This document shows positions 47,762 to 58,048 of a DNA stretch of 64,000 bases, piece after piece. The notes below the pieces were generated by a model. It was not told the origin of the DNA. It ran no database searches and saw only the letters and a program-made list of their open reading frames with translations. A program made the position numbers and the translations under genes. The DNA comes from Vibrio splendidus. GTDB taxonomy: Bacteria; Pseudomonadota; Gammaproteobacteria; Enterobacterales; Vibrionaceae. Numbering within the stretch: position 1 is the first letter of the stretch; each line of letters opens with the position of its first letter. The stretch covers positions 3,038,001-3,102,000 of the forward strand of contig NZ_CP031055.1 of the NCBI RefSeq assembly GCF_003345295.1, written 5' to 3'.

Positions 47762-50260
47762 CTAAAACAGTCGCTTAGGCTCACCAAAGTAGTAACCCTG
47801 CAGATAATCGACACCCATTTGCTCTGCTATCTCACAAACCTGTTGGTTATGGACAAATTCAGCGACGGTTTGCGCATTAAACACCTGGCATAAGCGAACC
47901 AACTGAGAGGCGATATTTCTTTGTTTTTGGTCTTTGTCGATGTTGCGAATCAGACTACCGTCGAGCTTGATAATCTGCGGCTCAAGCTTAATGATCTCAT
48001 CAATATTGGAATAGCCAGACCCAAAGTCATCAACAATGATTCTCGCCCCAAGAGCACGGAAGTGATCACACACCTCAATCATACGACCGTAATCTTTAAT
48101 CTGCTCAGACTCAAGAACCTCTAGGCCAAGTCGAGTGGGATCGTTCATAGCACTGATGGCGGTCTCGAGTACCTCAAGCGTCTTGTCGCTCAACAAATCT
48201 TGTGGGGATAGATTGATAGAAAATGAGCTTTGCTTATCCGCCATATAACCGATGGTGTTCTTAATCATGTGTCGGCTGAGGCGAGTGTAAAGGTGCGTGT
48301 CGGCAATGATAGGTAAGAACTTACCTGGTGGCACAATGGTACCGTCTGACTCCATGATTCTGACCAAGCACTCTTGGCCAATCATTTCGTGAGTACCGGA
48401 CGCCACAATTGGCTGGGAATAAGTGATGATGTTCTGATCTAAAATCGCACGACTTACACAGCTCAGCCAACCGAGTTGCTCTTTACGATCTTCTTCACTC
48501 ACCTGAATGTCTTTAGCATTGGTGATGTGAGTGTTATTCCTGACCCCATAACGTCGAGCTTCGATCGCTTTCAATAAGATCTCATCACCACTATCAGTTA
48601 GGAAGTCGCAACGACTAGCGAAGCCGCCACACAGAGAAACTGACAGATAATCAATATCAGCCAAGCCATACGGCTCAAAATTGATGTGCTCAATATCGTC
48701 AGCAAACTCAACGAAACGTTGCTCTATCTTATCGCAGCCAACATTGGCGTTAAAAATGATCGCCCATTCGCCGACACCAATGCTGAACAGCTCTACTTTC
48801 ACCTGAGATTCCTTAGCCACACTAAGGTGTAATCGCTCGACAAAATGATTAGATAAATCAAGTAACAACTGGTCACCCACTTGGTAACCATACTTCTCGT
48901 TAACTTGATGGAAATTAGTCAGCTTTAACGTCAGTAAGTGCTCACTGAAGAGAATCGTATTGAGGCGCTCTTTTAATACGATACGGTTGGGTAGCCCGGT
49001 GCGAGAATCAATACGGTAGCTTTCGGTTAAACGACGCGCCTGTTGATGAAGTTTTTTCTCCATCTGCGTGTTCATACTGTCGAGATCAGCCACTGCATTT
49101 CTGACGAGATTAAGCAGTGGCGATACCGTTGAGTCACGCTGGAAATCTTCACAACGAAACTCATTAATCTCGTCCGACTCTCTCATCGCAATATAGGTGA
49201 GGCTGTGATGCAGTATCTCTTGGCGATCGTCGTTGCGGTATAGCTCGCCCATGCAGTATGCGCCGCACGCGTTTACTATCCCCTCAAATGGCTTGAGCTC
49301 AAGTTTACTGTCGATGAATTCAAGTCGAGAGACGCAGTTATAGATGATCACCGATTCCGGCTGATGCATGGCAAGCATCTCAGCGCCGTGACGCACTTTT
49401 TCTGCGGTCAAAGAAGGATGGTTATAACAAAACTGTGCCTCTTCGCCGACATGCCAAGGACTATCAAACTCGATACTGCCATCATCATTAATGCGCAGCG
49501 GTGTCGATATGCCCTTCTTTCTGCCAAGCTCTCGATAAAGCGGAAAGCTCATCAGCTGACTGAAAGGGAGATCTTTACCATCAGCAAGGTAATGTTTGAA
49601 TACGTCGATAGCCGGCTTGTCGTTCAACGCGTATAAGCGATTTCCGACTGCATGTGTGACTCGTAGCTTCATCCCGATCGGGTTCCACTCAGAATAGGCA
49701 TCTGACCAAACCTTCAATCTGGGGTTAGTCAGAGCCACCGCCACACAAGCGTGTTGGTAGGTCTGTTCATTATGCATAACCCAACGCCCGTATTCATTCT
49801 CATGACACAAGCCACCAGCAACAGGCAATGTATAGGGTAGGTTTTCAAAGGCGCTATAGATAGGGTAATCACGACCTTCAACCTGATCGCATAGGCTGAT
49901 GACCGTTTTCGCATCTTTCGAGAGATCTAGTTGAGAAGCGAGCTCTTGGCTGTCTTGGTTTGGGTTGCCTGTAAAAGGCTGAACCGCGGAGGTTAAACGG
50001 GTTTCATTAAACTCACTGATAATGATTAAGGTACAACGACTCTCAAGACAATTGTCACAGATAACATGACGAGCACTCTGGCCAATTAAGGTGGCATTTC
50101 TTAGGCGATTGAGAGCAACACTCGCGATTCGACGAGCCATATCAGAAGATTGGGTAGAGAAAAGTTGAATAAGATATTGTTTGCTGTCACACCACTCTCG
50201 CTGATCAAATTGAGATTTAAATAGCTCCTCAGTATTTGCGAGAAATGTAAATGTTTGCAT
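47762..50260 (-). CDS. FIST-GGDEF-EAL signalling protein, paralogue B
   Basis: An 832-residue protein with the same domain order as its neighbour and the same losses and retentions: GGDEF reads GVGEW, EAL reads ECL (QECLVR), VDDFGSGYSN and LQGYYFGEP intact. The EAL halves of the two are nearly identical, the FIST halves much less so, which suggests a tandem duplication followed by change of ligand. The ATG at 50260 (with AGGG upstream) begins the conserved region; the frame is open to 50302. 192 bp separate the two genes; each may have its own promoter. Confidence 0.9.
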   Translation of the reverse strand: MQTFTFLANTEELFKSQFDQREWCDSKQYLIQLFSTQSSDMARRIASVALNRLRNATLIGQSARHVICDNCLESRCTLIIISEFNETRLTSAVQPFTGNPNQDSQELASQLDLSKDAKTVISLCDQVEGRDYPIYSAFENLPYTLPVAGGLCHENEYGRWVMHNEQTYQHACVAVALTNPRLKVWSDAYSEWNPIGMKLRVTHAVGNRLYALNDKPAIDVFKHYLADGKDLPFSQLMSFPLYRELGRKKGISTPLRINDDGSIEFDSPWHVGEEAQFCYNHPSLTAEKVRHGAEMLAMHQPESVIIYNCVSRLEFIDSKLELKPFEGIVNACGAYCMGELYRNDDRQEILHHSLTYIAMRESDEINEFRCEDFQRDSTVSPLLNLVRNAVADLDSMNTQMEKKLHQQARRLTESYRIDSRTGLPNRIVLKERLNTILFSEHLLTLKLTNFHQVNEKYGYQVGDQLLLDLSNHFVERLHLSVAKESQVKVELFSIGVGEWAIIFNANVGCDKIEQRFVEFADDIEHINFEPYGLADIDYLSVSLCGGFASRCDFLTDSGDEILLKAIEARRYGVRNNTHITNAKDIQVSEEDRKEQLGWLSCVSRAILDQNIITYSQPIVASGTHEMIGQECLVRIMESDGTIVPPGKFLPIIADTHLYTRLSRHMIKNTIGYMADKQSSFSINLSPQDLLSDKTLEVLETAISAMNDPTRLGLEVLESEQIKDYGRMIEVCDHFRALGARIIVDDFGSGYSNIDEIIKLEPQIIKLDGSLIRNIDKDQKQRNIASQLVRLCQVFNAQTVAEFVHNQQVCEIAEQMGVDYLQGYYFGEPKRLF

Positions 50261-50430
50261 GCCAGCCCTTGATCGAAATAGAGTGAAGTGAAGAACCCGC
50301 AACCACTGCTATGACTGAAATGAATCGATAAAAAGTAGTCGCCAATTATCCTAGCCTAAACAGGCATTTAATTGCGACTAATGTAACAATTCAATATCAT
50401 AAATGCGACACAATAAGCTTACAGAGGTCT

Positions 50431-51147
50431 TTAAATTAGTCGCATGAGATCGCTAAGTTGCTCTATTTCAACATCAGGCAGCACACTCGCCTTCGAAGAG
50501 AGGTATAAATTGGAACCAATGTCATTAAACCAGCATGCTTGGAAGCCATTTTGCTTAGCTCCGTAAACATCCGTTCTAAGGTGATCGCCGACATGAAGAA
50601 TGTTGATGGCATCAACATCTAAGTATTGTTGCGCTTTATCAAACATATCTGGGTAAGGTTTTGCTCTACCGTTTGGGCCAGCTTTAAGGATTCGTTGAAA
50701 ATACTGCCCTAAACCAATTTTATGTGGATCGACATTGCCATTGGTAATCGCAACCAAAGGAATGCGTTGGCTAAGTTCTGCCATCACTCGATGCGTTTCT
50801 TGAGGAACATCGACTTGATTGCGCAACCACAAAGCATGTTCTATCCCCTCACGAGCCGCCTGTTCAGCTTGCTGCTGAGAGTAGCCCAACTGCAGTAAGC
50901 CACTCTTAATCTGTGTTTCACGCCAAACGGTAACATCATGCTTTAAAGTTGGGTTTTCAGAGGCGACTTGCTGCTTAATGCCCTGCCACTCTTCAAGCGA
51001 TAAAGAAGCCGACACTGGGTGCTTTTGGTAAAGCCACTGCGCCATCTCTTTTTCTACCTTCATGATTACAGGCCAGTTGTCATACAGGGTGTCATCCAAG
51101 TCAAAGGTCATGGCTTTGATGGGCTTCAACCCTCGATAAATTCGCAT
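50431..51147 (-). CDS. yigB: HAD-IA phosphatase YigB (flavin pathway / FMN phosphatase)
   Basis: A 238-residue HAD phosphatase: motif I FDLDDTLYDN, motif II TNGNVD, motif IV GDHLRTDV. E. coli YigB dephosphorylates 5-amino-6-ribitylamino-uracil phosphate and FMN. It follows xerC by 15 bp on the same strand, as in other gammaproteobacteria. Confidence 0.93.
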   Translation of the reverse strand: MRIYRGLKPIKAMTFDLDDTLYDNWPVIMKVEKEMAQWLYQKHPVSASLSLEEWQGIKQQVASENPTLKHDVTVWRETQIKSGLLQLGYSQQQAEQAAREGIEHALWLRNQVDVPQETHRVMAELSQRIPLVAITNGNVDPHKIGLGQYFQRILKAGPNGRAKPYPDMFDKAQQYLDVDAINILHVGDHLRTDVYGAKQNGFQACWFNDIGSNLYLSSKASVLPDVEIEQLSDLMRLI

Positions 51148-51162
51148 AGTAAAACCTTTAAT

Positions 51163-52095
51163 CTAATCTTTATTCTTCTTACGTGCTCGAGGGTGAGCCT
51201 GATCGTACGCTTGAGCTAAGTGCTGGAAGTCCAAGTGAGTATAAATTTGGGTGGTCGAGATGTTTTCATGCCCCAACAACTCTTGGACAGCACGAAGATT
51301 CTGGCTCGATTCAAGCACGTGAGTTGCAAAGGAGTGACGCAGTTTATGCGGGCTAATATGACTCGCGACGGATTGCTTCTTACCCCACTCTTCCATGCGC
51401 TTTTGCACACTGCGATGAGAGATCCGGGTCCCTAACTTGGACACAAACAGGGCCTTTTCTCCCGGAGAAGCAAGATCACCGCGCACTTTGAGCCATTTAT
51501 CGACCCACTCTTTAGCCAGTCCTGAAAACGGCGCTTTGCGTTCTTTGTCGCCCTTACCAATCACTCGGATTTCGCCTTGCCGGCCCAGCACATCTTTAAG
51601 ATTGATGCCAACCAGTTCAGCGAGACGTAAACCTGCACCATACATCACCTCCATCATCGCTCGATCACGAATCGATAATGGATCGTCTTCATTCACGTCA
51701 AGCAACTGTCCGACTTCATCGACATCGAGATTTTTAGGTAAAGGACGCTGTTTGCGAGGTGCAGAAACCCCTTTGGCTGGGTTTGCAGTCATTTCGCCAC
51801 GTAACACTAGGAAATCAAAGAAGCTGCGTAGTGAAGATAAGCGCGTCGCGATACTGCTCGCTTTCATTCCTTCACGCATGCCTTTGCTGGCAAGTTGTCT
51901 TACCCACGCCGCGTCTACTTGGCCCCAATCTTTCAGTCCAAGTGTGACCAAATGAGAAGCCATAGTTTCAAGTTGTTGTTTGTAATTACGTTGGGTGTGC
52001 AGGCTGAGTCCCTTCTCGCTTCTGAGATATTCATAGAAGCGAGAAAGTGGCTTTTGAAGGCTGTTAGGAAGAGGTATTTTGGGCTCTAGGCTCAT
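51163..52095 (-). CDS. xerC: Site-specific tyrosine recombinase XerC
   Basis: With XerD resolves chromosome dimers at dif under FtsK control. The 310-residue protein has the catalytic set: Arg in GAGLRLAELVG, Lys in the beta hairpin (IGKGDKERK), HKLRH, His in LLGHENISTTQ and the nucleophile Tyr in IYTHLDF. The 5' end overlaps the DUF484 gene by 32 bp; the ATG used gives the family N-terminus. Confidence 0.95.
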   Translation of the reverse strand: MSLEPKIPLPNSLQKPLSRFYEYLRSEKGLSLHTQRNYKQQLETMASHLVTLGLKDWGQVDAAWVRQLASKGMREGMKASSIATRLSSLRSFFDFLVLRGEMTANPAKGVSAPRKQRPLPKNLDVDEVGQLLDVNEDDPLSIRDRAMMEVMYGAGLRLAELVGINLKDVLGRQGEIRVIGKGDKERKAPFSGLAKEWVDKWLKVRGDLASPGEKALFVSKLGTRISHRSVQKRMEEWGKKQSVASHISPHKLRHSFATHVLESSQNLRAVQELLGHENISTTQIYTHLDFQHLAQAYDQAHPRARKKNKD

Positions 52096-52762
52096 TATTT
52101 ATCTGCCAAGGTAAGGTGTCCGCCAAATGAGACACAACAAGTGCTAAATGGCGTAAAAATAGCGTATCCATATGAGGTTGGAAATGTCCGCCATCTTCAC
52201 TAGAAAAGGCAAGCAAACCCAATGGAGACTGCTTAGCAAGTGGTAGTACTACATAAGAGCCTAGCTCTGGAACTTGGAAATCACCAAACAAATCGTGTCT
52301 GTCGGCTTTTCTCAAGCGTCCTAGATAAGCATCTTTACCATTGAAATGGTTGAGCGAAAACTTCGAATAGCGGTCTTCACTCAGCTTATAAAAGCCAGGT
52401 TGCGAGAGAATTCGTACATGGGCCTTCAACCCTAAATCTAACGCTTTTTGTTCAACAGCCTTGATAACCTGCATAAAGTCACTGCATTTCAGCACGTGAG
52501 CTTGCAGATCCATAAATTCATAGAAGGTTTTATCGTTATTCGCTGCCAACGACATCAAGCCAGTGATTTCTTCCTCTAGCTCTTCGATTCGGTGGCGTTG
52601 GCGTTTAAGCTGAACCTCCACCAGAGAAACAGCACCCTGCTCAACATTATTGATAGCAAGGCGATCAACCAAACCTTTCCTGTCTTGGAAAAAATCTGGG
52701 TTATCACGTAAATATTCCGCGACCACTTCTGCGGTGAGTGCGTCGGCTTGAACGTAAGACAA
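52064..52762 (-). CDS. DUF484 family protein
   Basis: A 232-residue protein of the DUF484 family, with an N-terminal helical part (VAEYLRDNPDFF motif), a coiled coil (about 45-70) and a GAF-like domain. In gammaproteobacteria it is always between dapF and xerC; the function is unknown, though the GAF-like domain suggests a sensor. Overlaps xerC by 32 bp. Confidence 0.9.
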   Translation of the reverse strand: MSYVQADALTAEVVAEYLRDNPDFFQDRKGLVDRLAINNVEQGAVSLVEVQLKRQRHRIEELEEEITGLMSLAANNDKTFYEFMDLQAHVLKCSDFMQVIKAVEQKALDLGLKAHVRILSQPGFYKLSEDRYSKFSLNHFNGKDAYLGRLRKADRHDLFGDFQVPELGSYVVLPLAKQSPLGLLAFSSEDGGHFQPHMDTLFLRHLALVVSHLADTLPWQINNEPRAQNTSS

Positions 52763-52806
52763 AACCTATCCTTTATTTTTATGAATCTATTGGTTATGAA
52801 TGTTTA

Positions 52807-53637
52807 TTAGCAAGAAAGTTGACCATCAAACACATGGGTTGCTGGGCCAGTCATAAATAGAGGTTTACCCGGACCTTGCCAACTAATCTGCAAATCACCA
52901 CCAGGTAGACGAACTTTCACATTCTCAGCCAGCAAACCTTGATTGATACCAACCGCAACCGCGCCACATGCACCGCTGCCACACGCCTGAGTTTCACCCG
53001 CACCGCGTTCATAAACACGCAAGCGAACCTCTTCACGGTTAATCACTTGCATAAAGCCAGCATTAACACGCTCAGGGAAGCGTTCATGTGATTCAAGAAG
53101 CGGACCTAAGGTCTCCACGTCTGCAGTATCGACATCATCAACAACGGTAACCACATGCGGGTTACCCATGCTTACGGCACCACAGAACAAGGTATGTACA
53201 TCCGTTCTTAAGATATACGTCTTCTCAGGCTGCTTTGCCTTGAATGGGATTTTGCCAGGTTCAAACTCAGGAATGCCCATGTTGACAGTGATCTGGTCAT
53301 TGTCTTCAATCTTGAGAACCATTTTACCTTTCTTGGTGCTCACGTTGATGCTGTACTTATTCGTTAAGCCTTTCATGCGAACAAATCGAGCAAAACAACG
53401 CGCACCATTACCACACTGCTCCACCTCACTGCCATCCGCATTGAATATGCGGTAATGGAAGTCGGTTTCTGGATCATAGGGAGCCTCGACCACAAGTAGC
53501 TGATCAAAGCCCACACCAGTGTGACGATCCGCCAAACGACGGATCAAATCTGGAGAAAAGAAAATATTTTGAGTAATGCAGTCCACGACCATGAAATCAT
53601 TGCCCAAACCATGCATTTTAGAAAAGTGGAAGTGCAT
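52807..53637 (-). CDS. dapF: Diaminopimelate epimerase
   Basis: Converts LL- to meso-diaminopimelate, for lysine and peptidoglycan synthesis. 276 residues with the two catalytic Cys: C75 in EQCGNGARC and C219 in QACGSGACG. Starts 11 bp after the lysA stop; both belong to the lptM-lysA-dapF-DUF484-xerC-yigB run. Confidence 0.96.
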   Translation of the reverse strand: MHFHFSKMHGLGNDFMVVDCITQNIFFSPDLIRRLADRHTGVGFDQLLVVEAPYDPETDFHYRIFNADGSEVEQCGNGARCFARFVRMKGLTNKYSINVSTKKGKMVLKIEDNDQITVNMGIPEFEPGKIPFKAKQPEKTYILRTDVHTLFCGAVSMGNPHVVTVVDDVDTADVETLGPLLESHERFPERVNAGFMQVINREEVRLRVYERGAGETQACGSGACGAVAVGINQGLLAENVKVRLPGGDLQISWQGPGKPLFMTGPATHVFDGQLSC

Positions 53638-53648
53638 AACGCTTAAAA

Positions 53649-54902
53649 TTACTCCGGAAGAATGTTTTCAAGTTCCCACAGACTCGTAAGCTCTTCACGC
53701 TGACGAACCAAGTGAGTTTTATCGCCATCAACCATCACTTCAGCCGCACGCGAACGAGTGTTGTAGTTAGATGACATAGCGAAGCCATAAGCACCAGCAG
53801 AACGAACGGCCAGTAGATCGCCTTCTTCAAGAACAAGGTCACGATCCTTACCTAGGAAGTCACCCGTCTCACAGATAGGGCCAACCAAGTCGTAAGTCAC
53901 CGCTTCACCCTGACGCGGGCTCACTGGCACAATATCCTGCCAAGCTTGGTAAAGTGCCGGGCGCATCAGATCGTTCATTGCCGCATCGATGATGGCAAAG
54001 TTTTTATGCTCTGTTGGCTTCAGGAACTCGACTTTCGTTAATAATACACCAGCGTTCGCAGCAATCGCTCTTCCAGGCTCGAAAATCAACTCTAGATCAG
54101 AATGATTGTCTAAACGAGCCAACAAAGCCTTCGCGTAATCTGAAGGTTGTGGTGGTAATTCATCTCGGTAAACCACGCCCAAACCGCCACCAACATCAAG
54201 GTGCTTGATGTTGATATCATTGGCACGTAGTTGGTCGATCAGTGCAAGTAGACGATCAGTGGCATCGATAAAAGGTTCGATATCCGTTAATTGGGAACCG
54301 ATGTGGCAATCAATACCGTGGATAGACAAGTTATCGAGTGTTTTTGCAAACGCATAAACAGCAGGAGCACGGTCGAAGGCAATGCCGAACTTGTTATCAC
54401 GCAGACCCGTAGAAATGTAAGGGTGAGTGTTCGCATCAACATCAGGGTTGATACGCAGTGAAATCGGCGCTTTAACACCAAGCTCACCAGCCACTTTATT
54501 CAGTCGCTCCAGTTCTGGCTCAGACTCTACGTTGAAACATTTAATGTTCAACTCAAGCGCACGCTTCATTTCAGCGGCTGTTTTGCCAACACCAGAAAAC
54601 ACAACTTTAGCCGGATCGCCACCCGCAGCAACCACACGCTCTAGCTCACCGCCAGAAACGATGTCGAAACCTGAGCCCATGCGAGCCAAAGTATTCAACA
54701 CGCCAAGGTTCGAGTTAGCTTTAACGGCATAACACACCAAGTGTGGATGCTCACCAACCGATGAATCAAACGCATTCCAGTGGCGTTCTAATGTTGCACG
54801 AGAATATACGTACAACGGAGTACCATATTGCTCTGCTAGTTGTGAAAGTGCGACGTCCTCAGCCCAAAGCTGGCCATCTTCCTGATAGTTGAAGTAATCC
54901 AA
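53649..54902 (-). CDS. lysA: Diaminopimelate decarboxylase
   Basis: PLP enzyme that decarboxylates meso-diaminopimelate to lysine. 417 residues with the PLP Lys61 in CYAVKANSN, the phosphate-binding GGGLG, and CETGDFLG with the conserved Cys of the partner active site. Directly upstream of dapF, so the two lysine genes form an operon. Confidence 0.96.
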   Translation of the reverse strand: MDYFNYQEDGQLWAEDVALSQLAEQYGTPLYVYSRATLERHWNAFDSSVGEHPHLVCYAVKANSNLGVLNTLARMGSGFDIVSGGELERVVAAGGDPAKVVFSGVGKTAAEMKRALELNIKCFNVESEPELERLNKVAGELGVKAPISLRINPDVDANTHPYISTGLRDNKFGIAFDRAPAVYAFAKTLDNLSIHGIDCHIGSQLTDIEPFIDATDRLLALIDQLRANDINIKHLDVGGGLGVVYRDELPPQPSDYAKALLARLDNHSDLELIFEPGRAIAANAGVLLTKVEFLKPTEHKNFAIIDAAMNDLMRPALYQAWQDIVPVSPRQGEAVTYDLVGPICETGDFLGKDRDLVLEEGDLLAVRSAGAYGFAMSSNYNTRSRAAEVMVDGDKTHLVRQREELTSLWELENILPE

Positions 54903-54944
54903 AGTTCTTATCCCTTATAAATAACGATTTCTGCGTGTTTTCAC

Positions 54945-55061
54945 TTATTGTGATTGTTCAGTCTGCTGAACTTCATCAGGATCGTACAAAGGACCCGTTT
55001 GACCACAACCAGAAAGTCCAATAACGGACACCATAAACAGAGCGGTAATTAATTTTTTCAT
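54945..55061 (-). CDS. lptM: LPS transport-assisting lipoprotein LptM (YifL-like)
   Basis: A 38-residue lipoprotein: MKKLITALFMVSVIGLSGC with the lipobox Cys19, then GQTGPLYDPDE, the hallmark of YifL/LptM, which helps LptD fold in the outer membrane. The ATG at 55061 is the start; a longer frame to 55181 would overlap the divergent cyaY. It is the first gene before lysA, as expected. Confidence 0.93.
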   Translation of the reverse strand: MKKLITALFMVSVIGLSGCGQTGPLYDPDEVQQTEQSQ

Positions 55062-55136
55062 TTTGCATATCGTGATTATTAACTCAATGCCCCCTATAAT
55101 CGCACCACACTCAGGAAAAGCAATAGGATAGAAAGG

Positions 55137-55451
55137 ATGAACGAGACTGAATTTCATCAACTGGTCGATATACAGATGCAAAACATCGAAGAAGCTATCG
55201 ATGAATCAGAGGCAGATATTGATTACGAAGTGACTGGTAACGTAATGACGCTGGAGTTTGAGAACCGCAGCCAAATCATTATCAACCGCCAAGAACCAAT
55301 GAAAGAAATCTGGTTAGCGTCTAAATCTGGTGGTTTTCATTTCAAGCTAATCGACGACAAGTGGACATGTTCTAAGACGGGCATTGAATTGTTTGAGATG
55401 GTTAAAGAAGAATGCGCGAAGCACGCAGATGAAGCGATCAATTGGGTCTAA
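55137..55451 (+). CDS. cyaY: Frataxin-like iron-binding protein CyaY
   Basis: Iron-binding regulator of IscS in Fe-S cluster assembly. 104 residues with the acidic helix (EEAIDESEADIDYE) and the IIINRQEPMKEIWLAS core sheet. Between lptM (divergent) and cyaA (convergent), the usual place in gammaproteobacteria. GAAAGGATG holds the ribosome-binding site. Confidence 0.95.
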   Translation: MNETEFHQLVDIQMQNIEEAIDESEADIDYEVTGNVMTLEFENRSQIIINRQEPMKEIWLASKSGGFHFKLIDDKWTCSKTGIELFEMVKEECAKHADEAINWV

Positions 55452-55464
55452 TTATTGGTAAAAA

Positions 55465-55495
55465 ACAAAAAGGAGTGAATCAATCACTCCTTTCT
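55465..55495. terminator. Terminator between cyaY and cyaA
   Basis: AAAAAGGAGTGA-ATCA-ATCACTCCTTTCTT: perfect stem between convergent genes; A and T runs on either side. Confidence 0.85.
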
Positions 55496-55519
55496 TAATA
55501 TCAATTATCGAGAATAAAC

Positions 55520-58048
55520 CTAGATGTTGACTATCTTTGAGCTCCGAGAAGCTAAAGTCGCATCATTACGGTAAGGCACCACGTAAGAGTTACCTTCTTC
55601 AGGATGAACAATTTGGTAGTACTGAGGTAGATTGAAATTAATCAACTTAGATGACACCTTCGACTCATCTTTTACTGAAGTGTAGAAAGAATTCACGCTC
55701 GCGATCATCTCATCTTTTTCACCGCTGTATTGGTGATACACCTCAACTTGATTCGACTCGTCCAATACATAAATATTGAAACCTTTGTCGGTATCCTCAA
55801 AGAAAAATTGAATTAAACCTTCACTCGCAAAACCATCAACCACTTCTGGTAGCTGATACTCTTGCTCTTTATCGAGCATCAGTAAAGGTGAGCCCTTCAG
55901 CTTATTCGTCGAGATACTACGATAGAAATCGACCGAGTTTTCCAGCATCTGCACCGAAACGCCACGACGTTCAAAGAACAGGCCAAACATCTTATTTGCC
56001 AGACGAATAGCCTTGAAGCGGCGGCGCTTCTCCGGCTCAATCGGTTTCAATCGTAAGTCGATACACTCAGCAAGCAGTTGATACACCATATTACGCATCA
56101 CACCACGCAGGTTTTTGCTGTAACAGAACACATCGACCGATTCTGGCGGTAAAGCATCTTGGTGCATTTTACCAAGTACCGTCTTCAACGCGTCGAGCAT
56201 TGCAGTATCACCTTGGAAATGAAGCGTACGTACTTCATGCCAAGAGTTACGATAAACCAGATCAACACTGCCGACTAAACTCTTACCCTCTTCACCAAAA
56301 CTGAAGATATCGGCGTTCTTAAGATCAACCTTCAACGCACGACCACTTAATTCAGAAGTTGGGTCACTTTCAAAATTGATGAACATCGCCAGCTGGCTTA
56401 TTTCACACGGGCTCGCCAGTGCTTGCATGCTCGGGCGGCGCTTACGTAAAGAGAAGGTATTGCGCAGATCGCTCACCATTTGATAGAACTTATCGATATC
56501 AATCTGAGCATCACGTACCACAGAGTGCAAACGCGTCGACTCTGTAATCAAGCCATTAAAGAATGACCAAGCAACCAGTTTACTCAAGTACTCATGGTGC
56601 TCAAGTGAAGGCTGACCAAGAATACGATGCGCTACCAGTGGCTGCTTATACAAGTACCAACCGGCTTTATTCGACTGACCCTGACGAACTTCGATGAAGC
56701 TCAAGTCTGGTTCATGAAGATCAGGAGAGATTTGTGGGTTCAGTAGTGTCACTTTACCCGGCAACACCTCAAACGCAGCGTAAAGCTTACGAGCCAAAAT
56801 ACTGATATCTTGTGGGCTGATTGCCGAAGTGATGTCGTTACGACGCGCAAATTGAATCAGATTGCGGTAGCTCAGCATCAAGGCATCAAGCAGTGCATGG
56901 TGTACCACTTTAACTTGCTCTACCTTCCAGTTACGGCGGTTATCGAGCTCAGCAATGGTTTCATGTCCCCAATTCCAAGACTTAGTCATCTCAGTTAAGG
57001 CTTCACGACGCCACGCAACAGAACCAATGCCCGCATCTCGTGACAACTTCTCGTGGGTCTTAAGGTAGAAACAGCGTCTCACCAAGTCCAATCGAGTGTG
57101 GTCGTTAATGCGTTCTAGATAGCGCGTTACCTTCTCGAGCATCAGATAGTAGCTATCCATGCCATACAGATCCGGTTCATCCGCGAAGAAGCGACGCTTG
57201 GTATCAATACTAAGCAGTTGGGTGTTTGGGTATTCCCATGAATAAGCTTCTAACAGGATCGCCTTCAAAACCGATTTATACGGTGAGTCGATACTCTTAT
57301 AGAGCTGCCATAGGTTTGAACCAAAGTACTCTTCAGCAGGGATGCGGTTCAGCTTGCCGAAATCGATCCACTGCGAGCAATCAAGATAACCATCCTGACA
57401 CAGGCCTTGGACATACTCGTCGTAACACTCTTCCATTTCTGGCGGAATTATTTGCCACAACAAACGCTGGCCAGCCAAACGAACGGCAGAGCGATAGAAC
57501 TCATCAAGCAGTAATAAGTGCTGTGAAGAACCACAGTTATCACCGGTCATCTCTTCAGAATGGTTTGAGCGGAAACGCTGTTCATCCATCAAGAAGAAGT
57601 TAGCTTCAACCCCTAAGGTTTCAGCCCAGTCGGTAATCAACAGACATTTGTTGGTCAGGCTGTCGCGAGATGCGCCATCCATATCCGGAGAAACACACAC
57701 CCAGATATCGAGATCACTTGAAGTGCTTTGGCCAATAGAAGAAGTACTACCCATGGTGTACAAGCCCAGGATTGCCGGTTCAGCAGCCTCGGTGAGTTTT
57801 CCACCCAGCGTTAATTCGGTATCAGAGACAAATTGCTTTTGGAATTCATTAGGCGTGAAGCTACGAATTCCAAAAGGAACTTGTTGGTCATAATAACCAG
57901 GCATCATGGGATGATTGAAGTGAAGTAGTGCAGGAATAAGGTTGAAAACTCGTTGGCCTTGGACATTCATCAACGCCAACGCACGATCAATGCGCTGCTG
58001 ATTAAGGTTGTCTAATCGTTGAATCAAAGTCTGAGTGTAAGCCTGCAA
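55520..58048 (-). CDS. cyaA: Class I adenylate cyclase
   Basis: Makes cAMP for CRP control of carbon use, competence and motility. About 842 residues: catalytic half with GLYTMGSTSSIGQ and SDLDIWVC (the nucleotidyltransferase GS...DxD motif), and a C-terminal regulatory half that responds to the PTS. The TTG at 58048 is preferred because AAGGA stands 8 bases upstream and the product then aligns with the family; E. coli cyaA also starts with TTG. An ATG at 58078 would add ten residues not seen in the family. Divergent from hemC, as in E. coli. Confidence 0.93.
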   Translation of the reverse strand: MQAYTQTLIQRLDNLNQQRIDRALALMNVQGQRVFNLIPALLHFNHPMMPGYYDQQVPFGIRSFTPNEFQKQFVSDTELTLGGKLTEAAEPAILGLYTMGSTSSIGQSTSSDLDIWVCVSPDMDGASRDSLTNKCLLITDWAETLGVEANFFLMDEQRFRSNHSEEMTGDNCGSSQHLLLLDEFYRSAVRLAGQRLLWQIIPPEMEECYDEYVQGLCQDGYLDCSQWIDFGKLNRIPAEEYFGSNLWQLYKSIDSPYKSVLKAILLEAYSWEYPNTQLLSIDTKRRFFADEPDLYGMDSYYLMLEKVTRYLERINDHTRLDLVRRCFYLKTHEKLSRDAGIGSVAWRREALTEMTKSWNWGHETIAELDNRRNWKVEQVKVVHHALLDALMLSYRNLIQFARRNDITSAISPQDISILARKLYAAFEVLPGKVTLLNPQISPDLHEPDLSFIEVRQGQSNKAGWYLYKQPLVAHRILGQPSLEHHEYLSKLVAWSFFNGLITESTRLHSVVRDAQIDIDKFYQMVSDLRNTFSLRKRRPSMQALASPCEISQLAMFINFESDPTSELSGRALKVDLKNADIFSFGEEGKSLVGSVDLVYRNSWHEVRTLHFQGDTAMLDALKTVLGKMHQDALPPESVDVFCYSKNLRGVMRNMVYQLLAECIDLRLKPIEPEKRRRFKAIRLANKMFGLFFERRGVSVQMLENSVDFYRSISTNKLKGSPLLMLDKEQEYQLPEVVDGFASEGLIQFFFEDTDKGFNIYVLDESNQVEVYHQYSGEKDEMIASVNSFYTSVKDESKVSSKLINFNLPQYYQIVHPEEGNSYVVPYRNDATLASRSSKIVNI

